Assembly (NCBI GenBank): GCA_018267515.1 | Contig: JAFDYJ010000053.1 | Span: 1 to 64,000, forward strand | Direction of reading: 5' to 3' | Source: Bacteroidota bacterium | Lineage (GTDB): Bacteria; Bacteroidota; Bacteroidia; Chitinophagales; Chitinophagaceae | Length of the DNA stretch: 64,000 nt | Shown here: piece after piece, positions 28,241-37,445 of the stretch | Numbering within the stretch: the first letter of the stretch is position 1 | Layout of the letters: each line of letters starts with the position of its first letter | The notes under the pieces: generated by a model | What the model was told of the DNA's origin: nothing | What the model saw: the letters and a program-made list of their open reading frames with translations, nothing else | The model's database searches: none | Program-made: the position numbers and the translations under genes

Positions 28241-29005
28241 ATGAAAAGAATTTTATTTTTAAATCTTCTACAAGTAGTTCTGGTATTAACAGGATTGCCC
28301 GGTACAGCACAAATTATCAACGTTGAAAATGCCAGAATGCAATCAGACAGCATTGGGTGGATGGGTGGTGCAAGTGCAAGTTTTTCATTCAATAAATCAG
28401 AACAAAACGTTTTCAGCTTGAATATGAGTGCCCACCTGCAATACAAAACAAAAAAAGATCTCTGGTTAATTTTAGGAAACTACGGCTATTTAAGGGGTGG
28501 AAGTAAGAGATATTTATCAAACCGGTTTTTGCATTTCCGGTATAACCGAAAGCTGACACCCTGGCTTAGATGGGAAGCTTTTTCACAGGTTCAAAAAGAT
28601 CTTGTCACCGATATTAAATTAAGGTCACTTACCGGTACCGGCCCCCGTTTTAAAATTGTTTCCACAAAAAAGCTACATCTTTATGCGGCAGCCCTCCTAA
28701 TGTATGAAATCGAATCAGAGGCAACTTCTCCTGTTATCAAACATTTCAACTGGAGAAGCAGTAATTATATTTCCTTTACTATTTTACCCAATGAGAATAT
28801 GGAGATTATCAGCACAACATATTTTCAACCCCGGCTGAACCTGTTAAAAGATTTCAGGTTGTTAAATGATTTAAACCTGAGAATAAAAACAGGTAAGCGG
28901 TTTTCAGTTTCTCTTCAATGGAATTTAATTTATGATCAGTTTCCTGCTGGCACAGCACCAAATACAATTTATACTTTTCAAAGTGGCTTTAATTACCAGT
29001 TTTAA
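28241..29005 (+). CDS. DUF481-type outer-membrane beta-barrel protein
   Basis: A 254-residue protein with an N-terminal signal peptide (cleavage after TAQ, about residue 24) and alternating hydrophobic strands through to a C-terminal aromatic residue (FNYQF). That ending is typical of outer-membrane barrels. The pattern of about ten strands and the GWMGGASASFSFNKSEQNVFSLNMSAHLQYKT-like opening matches the DUF481 family. Function is unknown. It faces the hydrolase gene, and only 13 nt separate the two stop codons. Confidence 0.75.
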   Translation: MKRILFLNLLQVVLVLTGLPGTAQIINVENARMQSDSIGWMGGASASFSFNKSEQNVFSLNMSAHLQYKTKKDLWLILGNYGYLRGGSKRYLSNRFLHFRYNRKLTPWLRWEAFSQVQKDLVTDIKLRSLTGTGPRFKIVSTKKLHLYAAALLMYEIESEATSPVIKHFNWRSSNYISFTILPNENMEIISTTYFQPRLNLLKDFRLLNDLNLRIKTGKRFSVSLQWNLIYDQFPAGTAPNTIYTFQSGFNYQF

Positions 29006-29018
29006 AGAAAAAATTTCA

Positions 29019-29960
29019 TCATATATAAGAAATATAAGCCCGGCCGGAATAATACCGGTATTTCCGGGAATCATATTTTGTTCCGCAGAATATAGAATGA
29101 ATAAACCCGTTCAATTCCACCTGTTGAGTATGGAAAATTTTCCGATCCGGGTTTGTTTTAAAAAAAAATTGAATTCGCCGATCTCTGCTTTTATAAACGA
29201 CCAGGCTATCATCCTCTTTTACTGAAAATGAAAAATCATTTTGTAAATCTTTTAAAAATAAATGACTCCTGTACCAGGTACCCCCGGTTGCTGACACAAC
29301 CGGTTTTTCATTATACAATGCGATACTGTCATTATAAGCAAAAATATTTAGTGCCGAACCTTTAACCTGCTGAAGCCAGTTCTTCAGTTTTGAATAATAA
29401 CTACTGTCATAACCATAATCACTATCAAGAAAGCTGATACGCTTTATTTTTTCCGGTATCATTTTGACTCCTTGCAGATATCCAAAAATAAAACTTCCGC
29501 CTCCGCTATGGCCGTTCAGATAAATAATAGTACTCCTCGATTTCACCATGCCTGATATGGAATCAACAAGGTGTGGGATTAATTGCAGAAACCCGGGGTG
29601 CTTTTGCTTCCAGGCAGGCCAGCTTTTTAAATTATTCTCAAGGTAAACAACAACAAAATTTTTTCTTTTGAGGATTTTCCTGACAAATTCTGTCTGTGCC
29701 CTGATGTGCTGAATATCAAAGCGCCAATCGTCACCATCCCGGATCTTCTTCCCCATCGTTTGTTCAGTAGTGTTACCATTTGGCAATGCATAAAAAACGA
29801 TAATTGTCTTCTTATGTGATGAATAATTTAAAGGCTTGTCAATGGTGATCTTAATATCACCATGAATACGGAACGAATCAATACCAGGTATAATTTTTTG
29901 AGCATTTATATGCAATACTGAAAAAAGAAAAGCGATACTAATGGTTAAATTAGTTTTCAA
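29019..29960 (-). CDS. secreted alpha/beta hydrolase-like protein, probable TTG start
   Basis: I place the start at TTG 29960, which gives 313 residues and a clean signal peptide ending HINAQ. The ATG at 30062 would prepend 34 residues of non-signal sequence and a second hydrophobic stretch. The fold is alpha/beta hydrolase-like: GHSGGG with the likely nucleophile Ser152, then SFLDSDYGYDSSYY with a candidate acid around Asp179/181, and a later WYRSH that could supply the His. The family is not recognised; a carbohydrate or lipid esterase is possible. The 3' neighbour is the convergent DUF481-type gene. Confidence 0.72.
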   Translation of the reverse strand: MKTNLTISIAFLFSVLHINAQKIIPGIDSFRIHGDIKITIDKPLNYSSHKKTIIVFYALPNGNTTEQTMGKKIRDGDDWRFDIQHIRAQTEFVRKILKRKNFVVVYLENNLKSWPAWKQKHPGFLQLIPHLVDSISGMVKSRSTIIYLNGHSGGGSFIFGYLQGVKMIPEKIKRISFLDSDYGYDSSYYSKLKNWLQQVKGSALNIFAYNDSIALYNEKPVVSATGGTWYRSHLFLKDLQNDFSFSVKEDDSLVVYKSRDRRIQFFFKTNPDRKIFHTQQVELNGFIHSIFCGTKYDSRKYRYYSGRAYISYI

Positions 29961-30316
29961 TTTTGGTTGTTTGGCTGAAGATACAAGCAAAAAAAAATAC
30001 AAAGCTGAAAATAACTGTATTGGAAGCCAACGAGACTCGTAACTATTGCCTGGAATTATCATATTTAAAAAGGCCCATTAATCCTAGTTTAACTTACGGG
30101 AAATTAACAGGTTGCAATTGAAGAATAGAAATTCGTAAAAACCCTTAAACAGCCTTTTATTTTTTTGAATAAATAGTAAACAAATTCAGATATTTTTTTA
30201 TCTTTGTTTCAGATCAATCCAACCTTATTTAAATCACAGACCCTTTATTGTTTCTCGCAGATCCGGTACCAAATGGAAGCCGTAAACTCAATTATGAAAC
30301 TTTAAAACATCTGTGT
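29961..30316. other. 356-nt noncoding region with a perfect -7 box
   Basis: AT-rich interval between the hydrolase start and the 36-codon gene at 30317. It contains one exact TAnnTTTG box (TATCTTTG at 30199-30206), giving a leader of about 105 nt for the microprotein gene. A TTTG is present at 30164-30167 but is about 31 nt away, too far for a standard -33 element. If the hydrolase starts at 30062, the gap shrinks to 254 nt. Confidence 0.55.
30199..30206 (+). promoter_or_regulatory. -7 element TATCTTTG for the microprotein gene
   Basis: An exact consensus match on the plus strand with no other plus-strand gene between it and the 36-codon frame at 30317. Transcription would start near 30211-30213 and end at the terminator at 30471-30498, giving a transcript of about 285 nt. 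Confidence 0.5.
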
Positions 30317-30427
30317 ATGAAAAAAGTTTACTCATTACTTCAAAATCCTGATGTACAAGGCGCAATTACAATTGCTCTGATCGTCAGCGTAATTGTTGTA
30401 GCTTTTATTTTAACATTAGGAAAGTAG
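30317..30427 (+). CDS. 36-residue single-pass membrane microprotein
   Basis: ATG 30317 to TAG 30425-30427 encodes 36 residues: a short polar head (MKKVYSLLQNPDVQG) and a hydrophobic helix (AITIALIVSVIVVAFILTLG) ending in Lys. The unit has its own upstream TATCTTTG box and a strong terminator 44 nt after the stop, so it looks like a genuine stand-alone small gene rather than chance coding. Single-helix proteins of this size often bind and tune a larger membrane complex; which one is unknown. A small regulatory RNA that merely carries this frame is the alternative. Confidence 0.6.
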   Translation: MKKVYSLLQNPDVQGAITIALIVSVIVVAFILTLGK

Positions 30428-30470
30428 ATTAGAGGATCCCAGCTTATTTTCTCCATGTGGAGAATTACGG

Positions 30471-30498
30471 GCTTTACACTCAGATGTAAAGCTTTTTT
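30471..30498 (+). terminator. intrinsic terminator after the microprotein gene
   Basis: GCTTTACA (30471-30478), a 6-nt loop and TGTAAAGC (30485-30492) form a perfect 8-bp stem followed by six or seven T. It lies directly against the stop codon of the convergent glycosyltransferase gene. A smaller hairpin, TTCTCC-ATGT-GGAGAA, precedes it at 30449-30464. Confidence 0.85.
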
Positions 30499-31499
30499 TA
30501 TATCCGGTTTTCAACATCACGGATCATATTTTCTACTAAAATTTTCTCCATACATTTAAAATGTCCTAACGGACATTTTTTATACCCGATTTTTGAACAG
30601 GGCCGGCACCATAGATTCCTGGTTTCAACAATAGAATAAGGTGATTGCTTTTGAGTTGCTAAAAAATTATCTCCATAATAAGGATACATCCCAAATTCAG
30701 GCACCGTATTACCCCATAATGAAACTACTGGTTTCCTGAAAGCCGCAGCAATATGCATCAGCCCGGTATCATTGCTCACTACCACCTTTGCATTTCTGAC
30801 TAAACAAGCACTCTCATTCAGGCTGAATTTTCCACAAGCATTATAAACTTTCACCGGATCAACAGAAGCAATCTCAACTCCCATTTCCTGATCTACTTTT
30901 CCTCCTAATAATATTACCGGATAATTAATACGGTTGCAGAACTCTTTCCATTTGTGCACAGGTAACTGTTTGGTACTGTATGAAGCCCCGATCACACAGC
31001 CAATATATCCTGCAGAATGAGATAAAGGAATATCTCCTTTTTTAATTTCATCATCCGGGCCAATAAAATAATCCATTCCCTCCCCATCGTTTTTAACTCC
31101 AAAATATTCTACTGTCTTCATTTCCCGGTCCACAATGTGCAATTCAGGTAAAATATTAATTTTAAAACCGGTTAAGAGATATTTTTCAATATTGAGTTTA
31201 TTTAATGAAAATGATTTTTTCTTCAGCCTGTTTTTAATCCGGAGCGTTCTTACGTTATGATGCAGATCAATGATATAATCAAAATCTTCATCTGCCAATT
31301 CATGCATCATCAACCCCCAGCTATGATCCAGCACATGAATCTTATCAATATAGGGATTATGTTTTACGACAGGATAGAATGACTTCTTAACCAAAAAATG
31401 CAGCTTTACATCCGGAACTTGTTTTTTTAAACAACGGACCACCGGCGTTGTAAGTACAATATCTCCAATAGAAGAAAAGCGGATAATGAGAATTTTCAT
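30498..31499 (-). CDS. family 9 glycosyltransferase (LPS heptosyltransferase-like)
   Basis: A 333-residue GT-B glycosyltransferase of family 9, related to ADP-heptose:LPS heptosyltransferases. The N-terminal KILIIRFSSIGDIVLTTPVVRCLKK block is diagnostic. The C-terminal half has VVVSNDTGLMHIAAAFRKPVVSLWG, the nucleotide-sugar binding region. A Cys-rich end (WCRPCSKIGYKKCPLGHFKCM) is common in Bacteroidota members. It likely builds lipopolysaccharide or another surface glycan at the inner membrane. Donor and acceptor sugars are not predictable. It lies about 60 nt downstream of the MFS gene stop, though the two need not share a transcript. Confidence 0.9.
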   Translation of the reverse strand: MKILIIRFSSIGDIVLTTPVVRCLKKQVPDVKLHFLVKKSFYPVVKHNPYIDKIHVLDHSWGLMMHELADEDFDYIIDLHHNVRTLRIKNRLKKKSFSLNKLNIEKYLLTGFKINILPELHIVDREMKTVEYFGVKNDGEGMDYFIGPDDEIKKGDIPLSHSAGYIGCVIGASYSTKQLPVHKWKEFCNRINYPVILLGGKVDQEMGVEIASVDPVKVYNACGKFSLNESACLVRNAKVVVSNDTGLMHIAAAFRKPVVSLWGNTVPEFGMYPYYGDNFLATQKQSPYSIVETRNLWCRPCSKIGYKKCPLGHFKCMEKILVENMIRDVENRI

Positions 31500-31566
31500 G
31501 ATCGTGACCCAGGAATTATCTTTTGAAACTATTTAATCGAAAAAGCGAAGTTAAATAATCAATAAC

Positions 31567-32817
31567 TCAGGATTCCACATAATTCAGATCCTTGTGATAG
31601 GTTTCTTCCGTAAAATAGAAAGCAATCAAGGTAATTATCATTACAACAATTCCTGTTACAATACCGCTTTTGATAAGAGGCCATTGCCAATCTTTTTGAA
31701 AAAGATTCAAAAACATAAGATTGATCAGTGGCAACGCACCACGAACCATATTCGGGATTGTGGTAGCCGCAGTAGCACGGAGATTGGTGCCGAATTGTTC
31801 TGCACCCATTGTAACGAATACTGCCCAGAAACCCGTACTGAATCCCAGCAATGCACAAATCCAATACATCCTGGAATCAGAATTATTAAAAGGACTGAAA
31901 AACAATATCAAGGAAGCAGCTGTAAGAAAGTAATATAAAAGCAAAGCCTTTTTTCTGCTTTTAAAGAGCTGGCAAATAAATCCTACGACAATATCTCCAA
32001 TCGCAATAGCAGCATATGCAAACATGATAGACCTTCCTGAATCTATTGTAGTACTACCATAAAGCTTTCCGGCAAACTTATCACTTTGATTCACTACAAT
32101 ACCAACAACATACCAGGTTGGTAATCCAATCAGAATAGCAAAAATGTATTTTTTGAAACGCCGTGCATTTGAAAAGAACATAAAGAAATTGCCCCGGGTA
32201 ACATTCAGTTGTTTTACCTGTTTAAACATTCCGGATTCTGAAACTGCAATACGTAAGATCAATAATACGATTCCCAATCCTCCACCAATCTTATAACACA
32301 ACCTCCAGTCATGGTCTGAGAATTGAAAAGTAAAATAAGCGGCAATAGCACCACTCAATCCGATGCCTGCAACCATAGAAGTACCGATGCCTCTTTTGTA
32401 TTTCGGCATGTGTTCACTTACTAAAGTAATGCCGGCCCCCAATTCACCTGCTAAACCTAACCCTGCTGCAAACCGGCACCAGGCATATTGATCCACCGTT
32501 TGAACATAACCTGTTAAAAAATTTGCCACAGAATATAAAATTATTGAGCCAAATAATACGGAAAGTCTTCCCCGTTTATCACCTAACACACCCCAAATAA
32601 TACCTCCTAACAATAAGCCGACCATTTGTAAATTGATAACATAAGTGCTGTCCACCAGCATGGTGGCATCTGTAGAGCCCACACTTTTCATACTGGGAGC
32701 CTTAACTATAGTAAATAATAACAAATCATAGATATCAACAAAATAGCCGAGAGCTGCCACAATCACTATGATGTTGAAAATAGAACCTGATTTTTTTTGT
32801 TCTGATTCGTTATTCAT
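31567..32817 (-). CDS. MFS transporter
   Basis: A 12-TM major facilitator. I place the start at ATG 32817 (416 residues). The frame continues 14 codons upstream, but that part overlaps dedA and adds no conserved sequence. Motif A appears after TM2 as GVLGDKRGRLSVLFGS, and GLAGELGAGITLVSEHMP follows in TM4-5. The general layout resembles sugar/acid:cation symporters. The substrate is not predictable. The start overlaps the dedA stop by 8 nt (32810-32817), so the pair is probably translationally coupled within a DAACS-dedA-MFS operon. Confidence 0.88.
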   Translation of the reverse strand: MNNESEQKKSGSIFNIIVIVAALGYFVDIYDLLLFTIVKAPSMKSVGSTDATMLVDSTYVINLQMVGLLLGGIIWGVLGDKRGRLSVLFGSIILYSVANFLTGYVQTVDQYAWCRFAAGLGLAGELGAGITLVSEHMPKYKRGIGTSMVAGIGLSGAIAAYFTFQFSDHDWRLCYKIGGGLGIVLLILRIAVSESGMFKQVKQLNVTRGNFFMFFSNARRFKKYIFAILIGLPTWYVVGIVVNQSDKFAGKLYGSTTIDSGRSIMFAYAAIAIGDIVVGFICQLFKSRKKALLLYYFLTAASLILFFSPFNNSDSRMYWICALLGFSTGFWAVFVTMGAEQFGTNLRATAATTIPNMVRGALPLINLMFLNLFQKDWQWPLIKSGIVTGIVVMIITLIAFYFTEETYHKDLNYVES

Positions 32818-33499
32818 CTGGAGGAAGAGTTTTGGTTTCCGACTTATTTTTCTTAACAAAAAATATCCTGTATAAAACCGGTAACGTTGTAACTAACACG
32901 ATCCCTACGGTTATTGCTTCGATGTGATCTTTCAATTCAAATCCGAATTGGCTCTTTACCCACTGATTCAATAAATGTCCACCGAGCATCATGGAAGAAA
33001 CCCAACACAAGCTGCCAACAATATTATAAAACATAAATACCGGTTTACTCATCTTAACCATACCGGCTACAATTGGAGCAAATGTCCTGAGGAAGGGTAG
33101 AAATTTTGCAAAAAATATTGTTGGTTTTCCATATTTATCATAGAATGATTTTGCTTTCACCAGGTGCTTCTTTTTAAACAGCCAACTGTCTTTTCGTTCG
33201 TATAACAAGGGCCCTGTTTTGTAGCCAAACCAGTAACCCACCATATTTCCTAAAATAGAAGCTACAATCACCAATAACATGACAACTACCCAGTGCACAT
33301 TGAAAAACTCTTTGGCAAGATCATCCACCCAAATACCTGCTGCAAACAATAATGAATCTCCCGGAAAGAAAAATCCTATAAACAAACCTGTTTCGGCAAA
33401 TACAATTAATAATAATACATATAAACCGCCATTGTGAATAATCCAATCAATAAATCTTTGAATAAATCCACCTTCATTCAGTAAAAAAATATCTATCAT
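32810..33499 (-). CDS. DedA/SNARE-associated family membrane protein
   Basis: A 229-residue polytopic protein of the DedA (VTT) superfamily. FFPGDSLLFAAG (residues about 47-58) and FAKFLPFLRTFAPIVAGMVKM (about 118-138) are the two family signatures. Members act as undecaprenyl phosphate or phosphatidylethanolamine flippases, or in membrane-potential homeostasis. A role in recycling the undecaprenyl carrier is possible but not shown here. ATGA overlap (33496-33499) with the upstream transporter gene and 8-nt overlap with the downstream MFS gene show tight coupling. Confidence 0.92.
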   Translation of the reverse strand: MIDIFLLNEGGFIQRFIDWIIHNGGLYVLLLIVFAETGLFIGFFFPGDSLLFAAGIWVDDLAKEFFNVHWVVVMLLVIVASILGNMVGYWFGYKTGPLLYERKDSWLFKKKHLVKAKSFYDKYGKPTIFFAKFLPFLRTFAPIVAGMVKMSKPVFMFYNIVGSLCWVSSMMLGGHLLNQWVKSQFGFELKDHIEAITVGIVLVTTLPVLYRIFFVKKNKSETKTLPPDE

Positions 33500-34755
33500 G
33501 TTTCAACCTTATTTTCGTGATGAGAGTGATTTAGTGCCCCTTCCCATTTACTTACAGCACAGGTGGCTAATGCATTACCCACCACATTTGTCATGGAACG
33601 AAACATATCGCAAATATGATCAATGGGTAAAATCAGAGCAATACCTTCCGGAGGTATCTTAAACATACTGCAGATAGCCAATACAACTACCAGCGATGCT
33701 CTTGGTACGCCGGCAATTCCTTTACTGGTCAGCATTAATACCATCAGCATTGTCAACTGCGTACCCAGGTCCAATTCTATATGATTTGCCTGCGCAATGG
33801 TCAAACTGGCAAATGTCATATACATCATACTTCCATCTAAATTAAAAGAGTAACCCAGTGGCAAGACAAATGCAACAATTTTATCCTTACAACCAAACCG
33901 TTCCAGCTCCTCTGTAAGTTTTGGGAAAACAGCTTCGCTGCTTGTCGTACTGAAAGCAATCAATAATGGTTGTGCAATTCTTTTCAGAAGACCTTTGATG
34001 CGATTTTTCAAAATTAAATATCCTACTCCCAACAACAGAGCCCATAACAGTATTATCCCAAGCATAAAATACATAAGAAATGGGCCATAAAAACTGAAAA
34101 TTTTAAACCCTTTAGATGCCACCGAAGCTGCAATTGCACCAAATACTCCGAGTGGAGCAAAATTCATTACATAACCAACCATCTTCAACACAATATGAGA
34201 TGCAGCGTCAAGACCCCTGATAACAGGCTTGGCATAGTCCTGTAAAGCAGTGGCTGCTACGCCAAAAAATACACTGAAGAGTACAATCTGTAGAATTTCA
34301 TTGTTAGCCATTGCCTCCACAAGGCTTTTTGGAAATACATGTTCAACAAATTTCCTGATAGAGAAATCTTGTGTTTTATCCATCAGTTCACTGGCGCCAA
34401 ATGTATCCCCGACACTGATGTCAATGCCATATCCAGGCTTAAATATGTTTACCAGTACCAGGCCAAGCAGTAAGCTAACTAACGATGCAGATACAAACCA
34501 GAGCAATGATTTTCCACCTACCCTTCCGACTGTCTTTATATCACCTAATTTGGAGATTCCGACTACCAGTGTACAAAATACCAATGGTGCAATGATCATC
34601 TGAACCAACCTGAGAAAAATGACAGTTAGTAAATTAATATTATTTGAAAAAGTTTTAATAGTATCTGCATTATAATTCCTGTTAACAAAGTAACCTACTC
34701 CTGTACCCAGGAACATGGCGATAAAAATCCAAAGCGTTAGTTGATTTTTTTTCAT
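33496..34755 (-). CDS. dicarboxylate/amino acid:cation symporter (DAACS, GltP-like)
   Basis: A 419-residue transporter of the glutamate/dicarboxylate:Na+/H+ symporter family. Signatures are FSTTSSEAVFPKLTEEL (the SS hairpin-1 tip), NLDGSMMY (the NMDGT equivalent in TM7), and the HP2 segment GIAGVPRASLVVVLA. The TM8 DHICDMFRSMTNVVGNALATC segment contains the Asp and Asn that bind substrate and cation. It probably imports glutamate, aspartate or C4-dicarboxylates. It is the first gene of the three-gene operon and diverges from the amino acid permease. Confidence 0.93.
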   Translation of the reverse strand: MKKNQLTLWIFIAMFLGTGVGYFVNRNYNADTIKTFSNNINLLTVIFLRLVQMIIAPLVFCTLVVGISKLGDIKTVGRVGGKSLLWFVSASLVSLLLGLVLVNIFKPGYGIDISVGDTFGASELMDKTQDFSIRKFVEHVFPKSLVEAMANNEILQIVLFSVFFGVAATALQDYAKPVIRGLDAASHIVLKMVGYVMNFAPLGVFGAIAASVASKGFKIFSFYGPFLMYFMLGIILLWALLLGVGYLILKNRIKGLLKRIAQPLLIAFSTTSSEAVFPKLTEELERFGCKDKIVAFVLPLGYSFNLDGSMMYMTFASLTIAQANHIELDLGTQLTMLMVLMLTSKGIAGVPRASLVVVLAICSMFKIPPEGIALILPIDHICDMFRSMTNVVGNALATCAVSKWEGALNHSHHENKVET

Positions 34756-34904
34756 TTAGATGGGGGTATCATTTGCCGAAAATCGGAAAAATTACCGACT
34801 GTCAAAATTTTTCAGCCTGAAATCTCAATTCTTTAAAAGATTTGCAGTTTGAAATGAATTATTCTTTACTTTACGACCTATTCTAAACAACAACCAACCT
34901 ATTT

Positions 34905-36578
34905 ATGAGTTTATTTGTCAGAAAACCAATGGCTGCCCTGTTGAATGAAGCTGGAGAAACAGGCAGTAATACTTTAAAAAGAACTCTTGGTGCAGGAGGA
35001 TTAATTGCATTAGGTATCGGGGCCATTATCGGCGCCGGCTTATTCTCAATCACCGGTATGGCAGCTGCCAATCATGCCGGTCCGGCTATCACCATATCTT
35101 TTGTAGTCGCAGGTTTAGGTTGTGCTTTTGCAGGTTTGTGTTATGCAGAATTTGCATCCATGATTCCTGTGGCCGGCAGTGCCTATACCTACAGTTATGC
35201 TACTATGGGAGAATTCATTGCCTGGATTATCGGCTGGGATTTAGTATTGGAATACGCTGTGGGAGCTGCAACAGTCGGGATAAGCTGGAGCGGTTACCTG
35301 GTTAAATTTTTGAAAGGCTTTGATATTCATTTACCAAATGAACTTACTGCCGGCCCGTGGGATGGTGGTATAATAAATCTTCCTGCCGTATTTATCATTG
35401 TTTTGATGAGCTTATTGCTTATAAAAGGAACTTCAGAGAGCGCCAAAGTAAATGCGGTAATAGTTGCCTTAAAAGTGAGTGTTGTACTTACTTTCATTTT
35501 ATTAGGCTGGCAGTATATCAATACAAGCAATTATGATCCTTATTTTATTCCGGCAACAGAACCCGGCCACGAAAACTTTTTCAATCATGGCTTTGGAGGG
35601 GTCATACGGGCAGCGGCAATTGTGTTCTTTGCTTATATCGGATTTGATGCCGTAAGTACGGCAGCGCAGGAAACAAAAAATCCAAAAAGAAATATGCCTA
35701 TTGGTATATTAGGCTCCCTGGTAATTTGCACCATATTGTATTTACTCTTCGCCCATGTCATGACCGGCGTTACCAGTTATAAAACTTTTTTAGGCACCGA
35801 CAGTAAAGATGCAATTGCCCCGGTTTATGTGGCTATTGAACATATGGGAAAATCTGTTGTAAACGGAGTGGTACAACCCGATTATCCCTGGTTGAACCGG
35901 GCAATAGTGGTTGCTATCCTGGGAGGTTATGCATCTGTTATTCTGGTAATGTTGCTGGGACAATCCAGGGTATTTTACAGCATGAGTAAAGATGGTCTTT
36001 TACCCCGGATATTTTCAACAGTTCATCCTAAATTCCGTACACCGGCTAAAAGCAATTTCATGTTTATGATTTTTGTAAGCCTGTTTGCTGCATTTGTTCC
36101 GGCAAGAGTAGTGGGTGAGATGACTAGTATCGGTACCTTATTTGCCTTTATCCTGGTTTGCATTGGTATATTGGTAATGCGTAAAAAAATGCCTGACTTA
36201 CCCAGGGCATTCAGAACACCCTTAGTACCATTAGTGCCTATCTTAGGTATCGCCACCTGCTTATTCATGATGATATTTCTTCCCATGGATACATGGATAC
36301 GTTTAATTGTATGGATGCTGATAGGCCTTGACATTTACCTTGTGTATGGAGCCGCACACAGTCATTTAGGAAATGGAAGCGATAACCGGAAAGGAATGAG
36401 GATGGCCCGCTATACCGGGATAGGACTTTCGCTGCTATTGGTTGTTGCCGGTTTCCTTCACCAATATATTGTCGGAATGGATGCCGATAAAACGCTGCTA
36501 TATATTTCAATTGCATTTGCAGCCGTTCATTTTGTGCTTTATGCCAGCAAACTTAAAAAGCCGGAATCTGAAGTATAA
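34905..36578 (+). CDS. APC-superfamily amino acid permease (cationic amino acid transporter type)
   Basis: A 557-residue, roughly 14-TM permease. The first helix carries LGIGAIIGAGLFSITGMAA, the unwound substrate-binding motif of the APC fold. TM6 has FFAYIGFDAVSTAAQETKNPKRNMPIGI, typical of the CAT/YfnA branch that takes up cationic or neutral amino acids. It starts 149 nt from the divergent DAACS transporter and is followed by a perfect 14-bp inverted repeat. The substrate is inferred only at subfamily level. Confidence 0.92.
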   Translation: MSLFVRKPMAALLNEAGETGSNTLKRTLGAGGLIALGIGAIIGAGLFSITGMAAANHAGPAITISFVVAGLGCAFAGLCYAEFASMIPVAGSAYTYSYATMGEFIAWIIGWDLVLEYAVGAATVGISWSGYLVKFLKGFDIHLPNELTAGPWDGGIINLPAVFIIVLMSLLLIKGTSESAKVNAVIVALKVSVVLTFILLGWQYINTSNYDPYFIPATEPGHENFFNHGFGGVIRAAAIVFFAYIGFDAVSTAAQETKNPKRNMPIGILGSLVICTILYLLFAHVMTGVTSYKTFLGTDSKDAIAPVYVAIEHMGKSVVNGVVQPDYPWLNRAIVVAILGGYASVILVMLLGQSRVFYSMSKDGLLPRIFSTVHPKFRTPAKSNFMFMIFVSLFAAFVPARVVGEMTSIGTLFAFILVCIGILVMRKKMPDLPRAFRTPLVPLVPILGIATCLFMMIFLPMDTWIRLIVWMLIGLDIYLVYGAAHSHLGNGSDNRKGMRMARYTGIGLSLLLVVAGFLHQYIVGMDADKTLLYISIAFAAVHFVLYASKLKKPESEV

Positions 36579-36602
36579 AATTGATTTCAATAATTTTTCC
36601 GA

Positions 36603-36637
36603 GCAAAACCGTTTTGTTATATGCAAAACGGTTTTGC
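36603..36637. terminator. 14-bp perfect inverted repeat, terminator-like, overlapping the yebC promoter
   Basis: GCAAAACCGTTTTG (36603-36616), a 7-nt loop and CAAAACGGTTTTGC (36624-36637) form a perfect 14-bp stem, 25 nt after the permease stop. The following ATTTAAT is only partly T-rich. The right arm contains the -33 TTTG of the yebC promoter, so the element could end permease transcription, act as an operator for yebC, or both. Confidence 0.6.
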
Positions 36638-36662
36638 ATTTAATAGCATTGGCTTAAATTTG
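36633..36662 (+). promoter_or_regulatory. Bacteroidota-type promoter of the yebC operon
   Basis: TTTG (36633-36636), 18 nt, TAAATTTG (36655-36662): an exact match to the -33/-7 consensus with near-ideal spacing. The YebC ATG is 41 nt downstream. The clearest promoter in the window. Confidence 0.8.
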
Positions 36663-36703
36663 CACTCCCAAATAATTTATTTGAACATTGATATCATAAA
36701 AAA

Positions 36704-37426
36704 ATGGGAAGAATATTTGAAGTAAGAAAAGCAACCATGTTTGCCCGTTGGGACCGGATGGCAAAACAGTTTACACGGATTGGGAAAGAAATTGCAATTG
36801 CCGTGAAAGCCGGTGGCCCGGATCCAAGCACAAATCCCGCTTTACGACGCTGCTTTCAAAATGCCAAGAGCGTAAACATGCCTAAGGATAGAGTGGAAGC
36901 TGCTATTAAAAGGGCTATGGGAAAGGAAATGGAAAGCTATGACGAGATTCTTTATGAAGGTTACGGCCCTCACGGGGTAGCCTTATTAGTTGAAACGGCA
37001 ACCGACAATCATGTAAGAACAGTAGCCAATATAAAATCTCATTTCAATAAAGGAAATGGCACGTTGGGAAACAGCGGAAGCGTTTCTTTTCAATTCAAAA
37101 AGATGGGTGTTTTCAAATTAAAACCTGAAGGATTAAACACGGAAGACCTGGAACTGGAATTAATAGATCATGGCCTGGAAGAATTAGGGGAAGGAACCGG
37201 GGAAAATGGTGAGCCGATATTAGTAGTCCGTGTTGCTTTTAATGATTTTGGCAATATGCAAAAAGCACTGGAAGAAAAAAATATTACCCCCATCAGTGCT
37301 GAAGTGGAATGGATACCCGCTACCACAGTACCTGTCTCTGATACACAAGCAGAAGATGTAAGTAAACTTATTGAACGATTAGAGCAGGACGAAGATGTTC
37401 AAAAAGTATTTCATAACATGGGATAA
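36704..37426 (+). CDS. YebC/PmpR-family protein
   Basis: A 240-residue protein of the YebC/TACO1 family, known as a transcription regulator in some bacteria and as a translation factor that relieves ribosome stalling in others. The N-terminus differs slightly from the classic MAGHSKW: it reads [30 protein letters not shown], as in many Bacteroidota. [28 protein letters not shown] and [14 protein letters not shown] are the conserved blocks. It shares its promoter with the DCC-family gene, 19 nt downstream. Confidence 0.95.
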   Translation: MGRIFEVRKATMFARWDRMAKQFTRIGKEIAIAVKAGGPDPSTNPALRRCFQNAKSVNMPKDRVEAAIKRAMGKEMESYDEILYEGYGPHGVALLVETATDNHVRTVANIKSHFNKGNGTLGNSGSVSFQFKKMGVFKLKPEGLNTEDLELELIDHGLEELGEGTGENGEPILVVRVAFNDFGNMQKALEEKNITPISAEVEWIPATTVPVSDTQAEDVSKLIERLEQDEDVQKVFHNMG

Positions 37427-37445
37427 AAAAACTTAAACTTCTAAT

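Noticed and set aside
28096..28446. 116-residue minus-strand frame over the DUF481-type gene
   Set aside because: It overlaps the signal peptide and first strands of a clearly better gene and has no recognisable motif.
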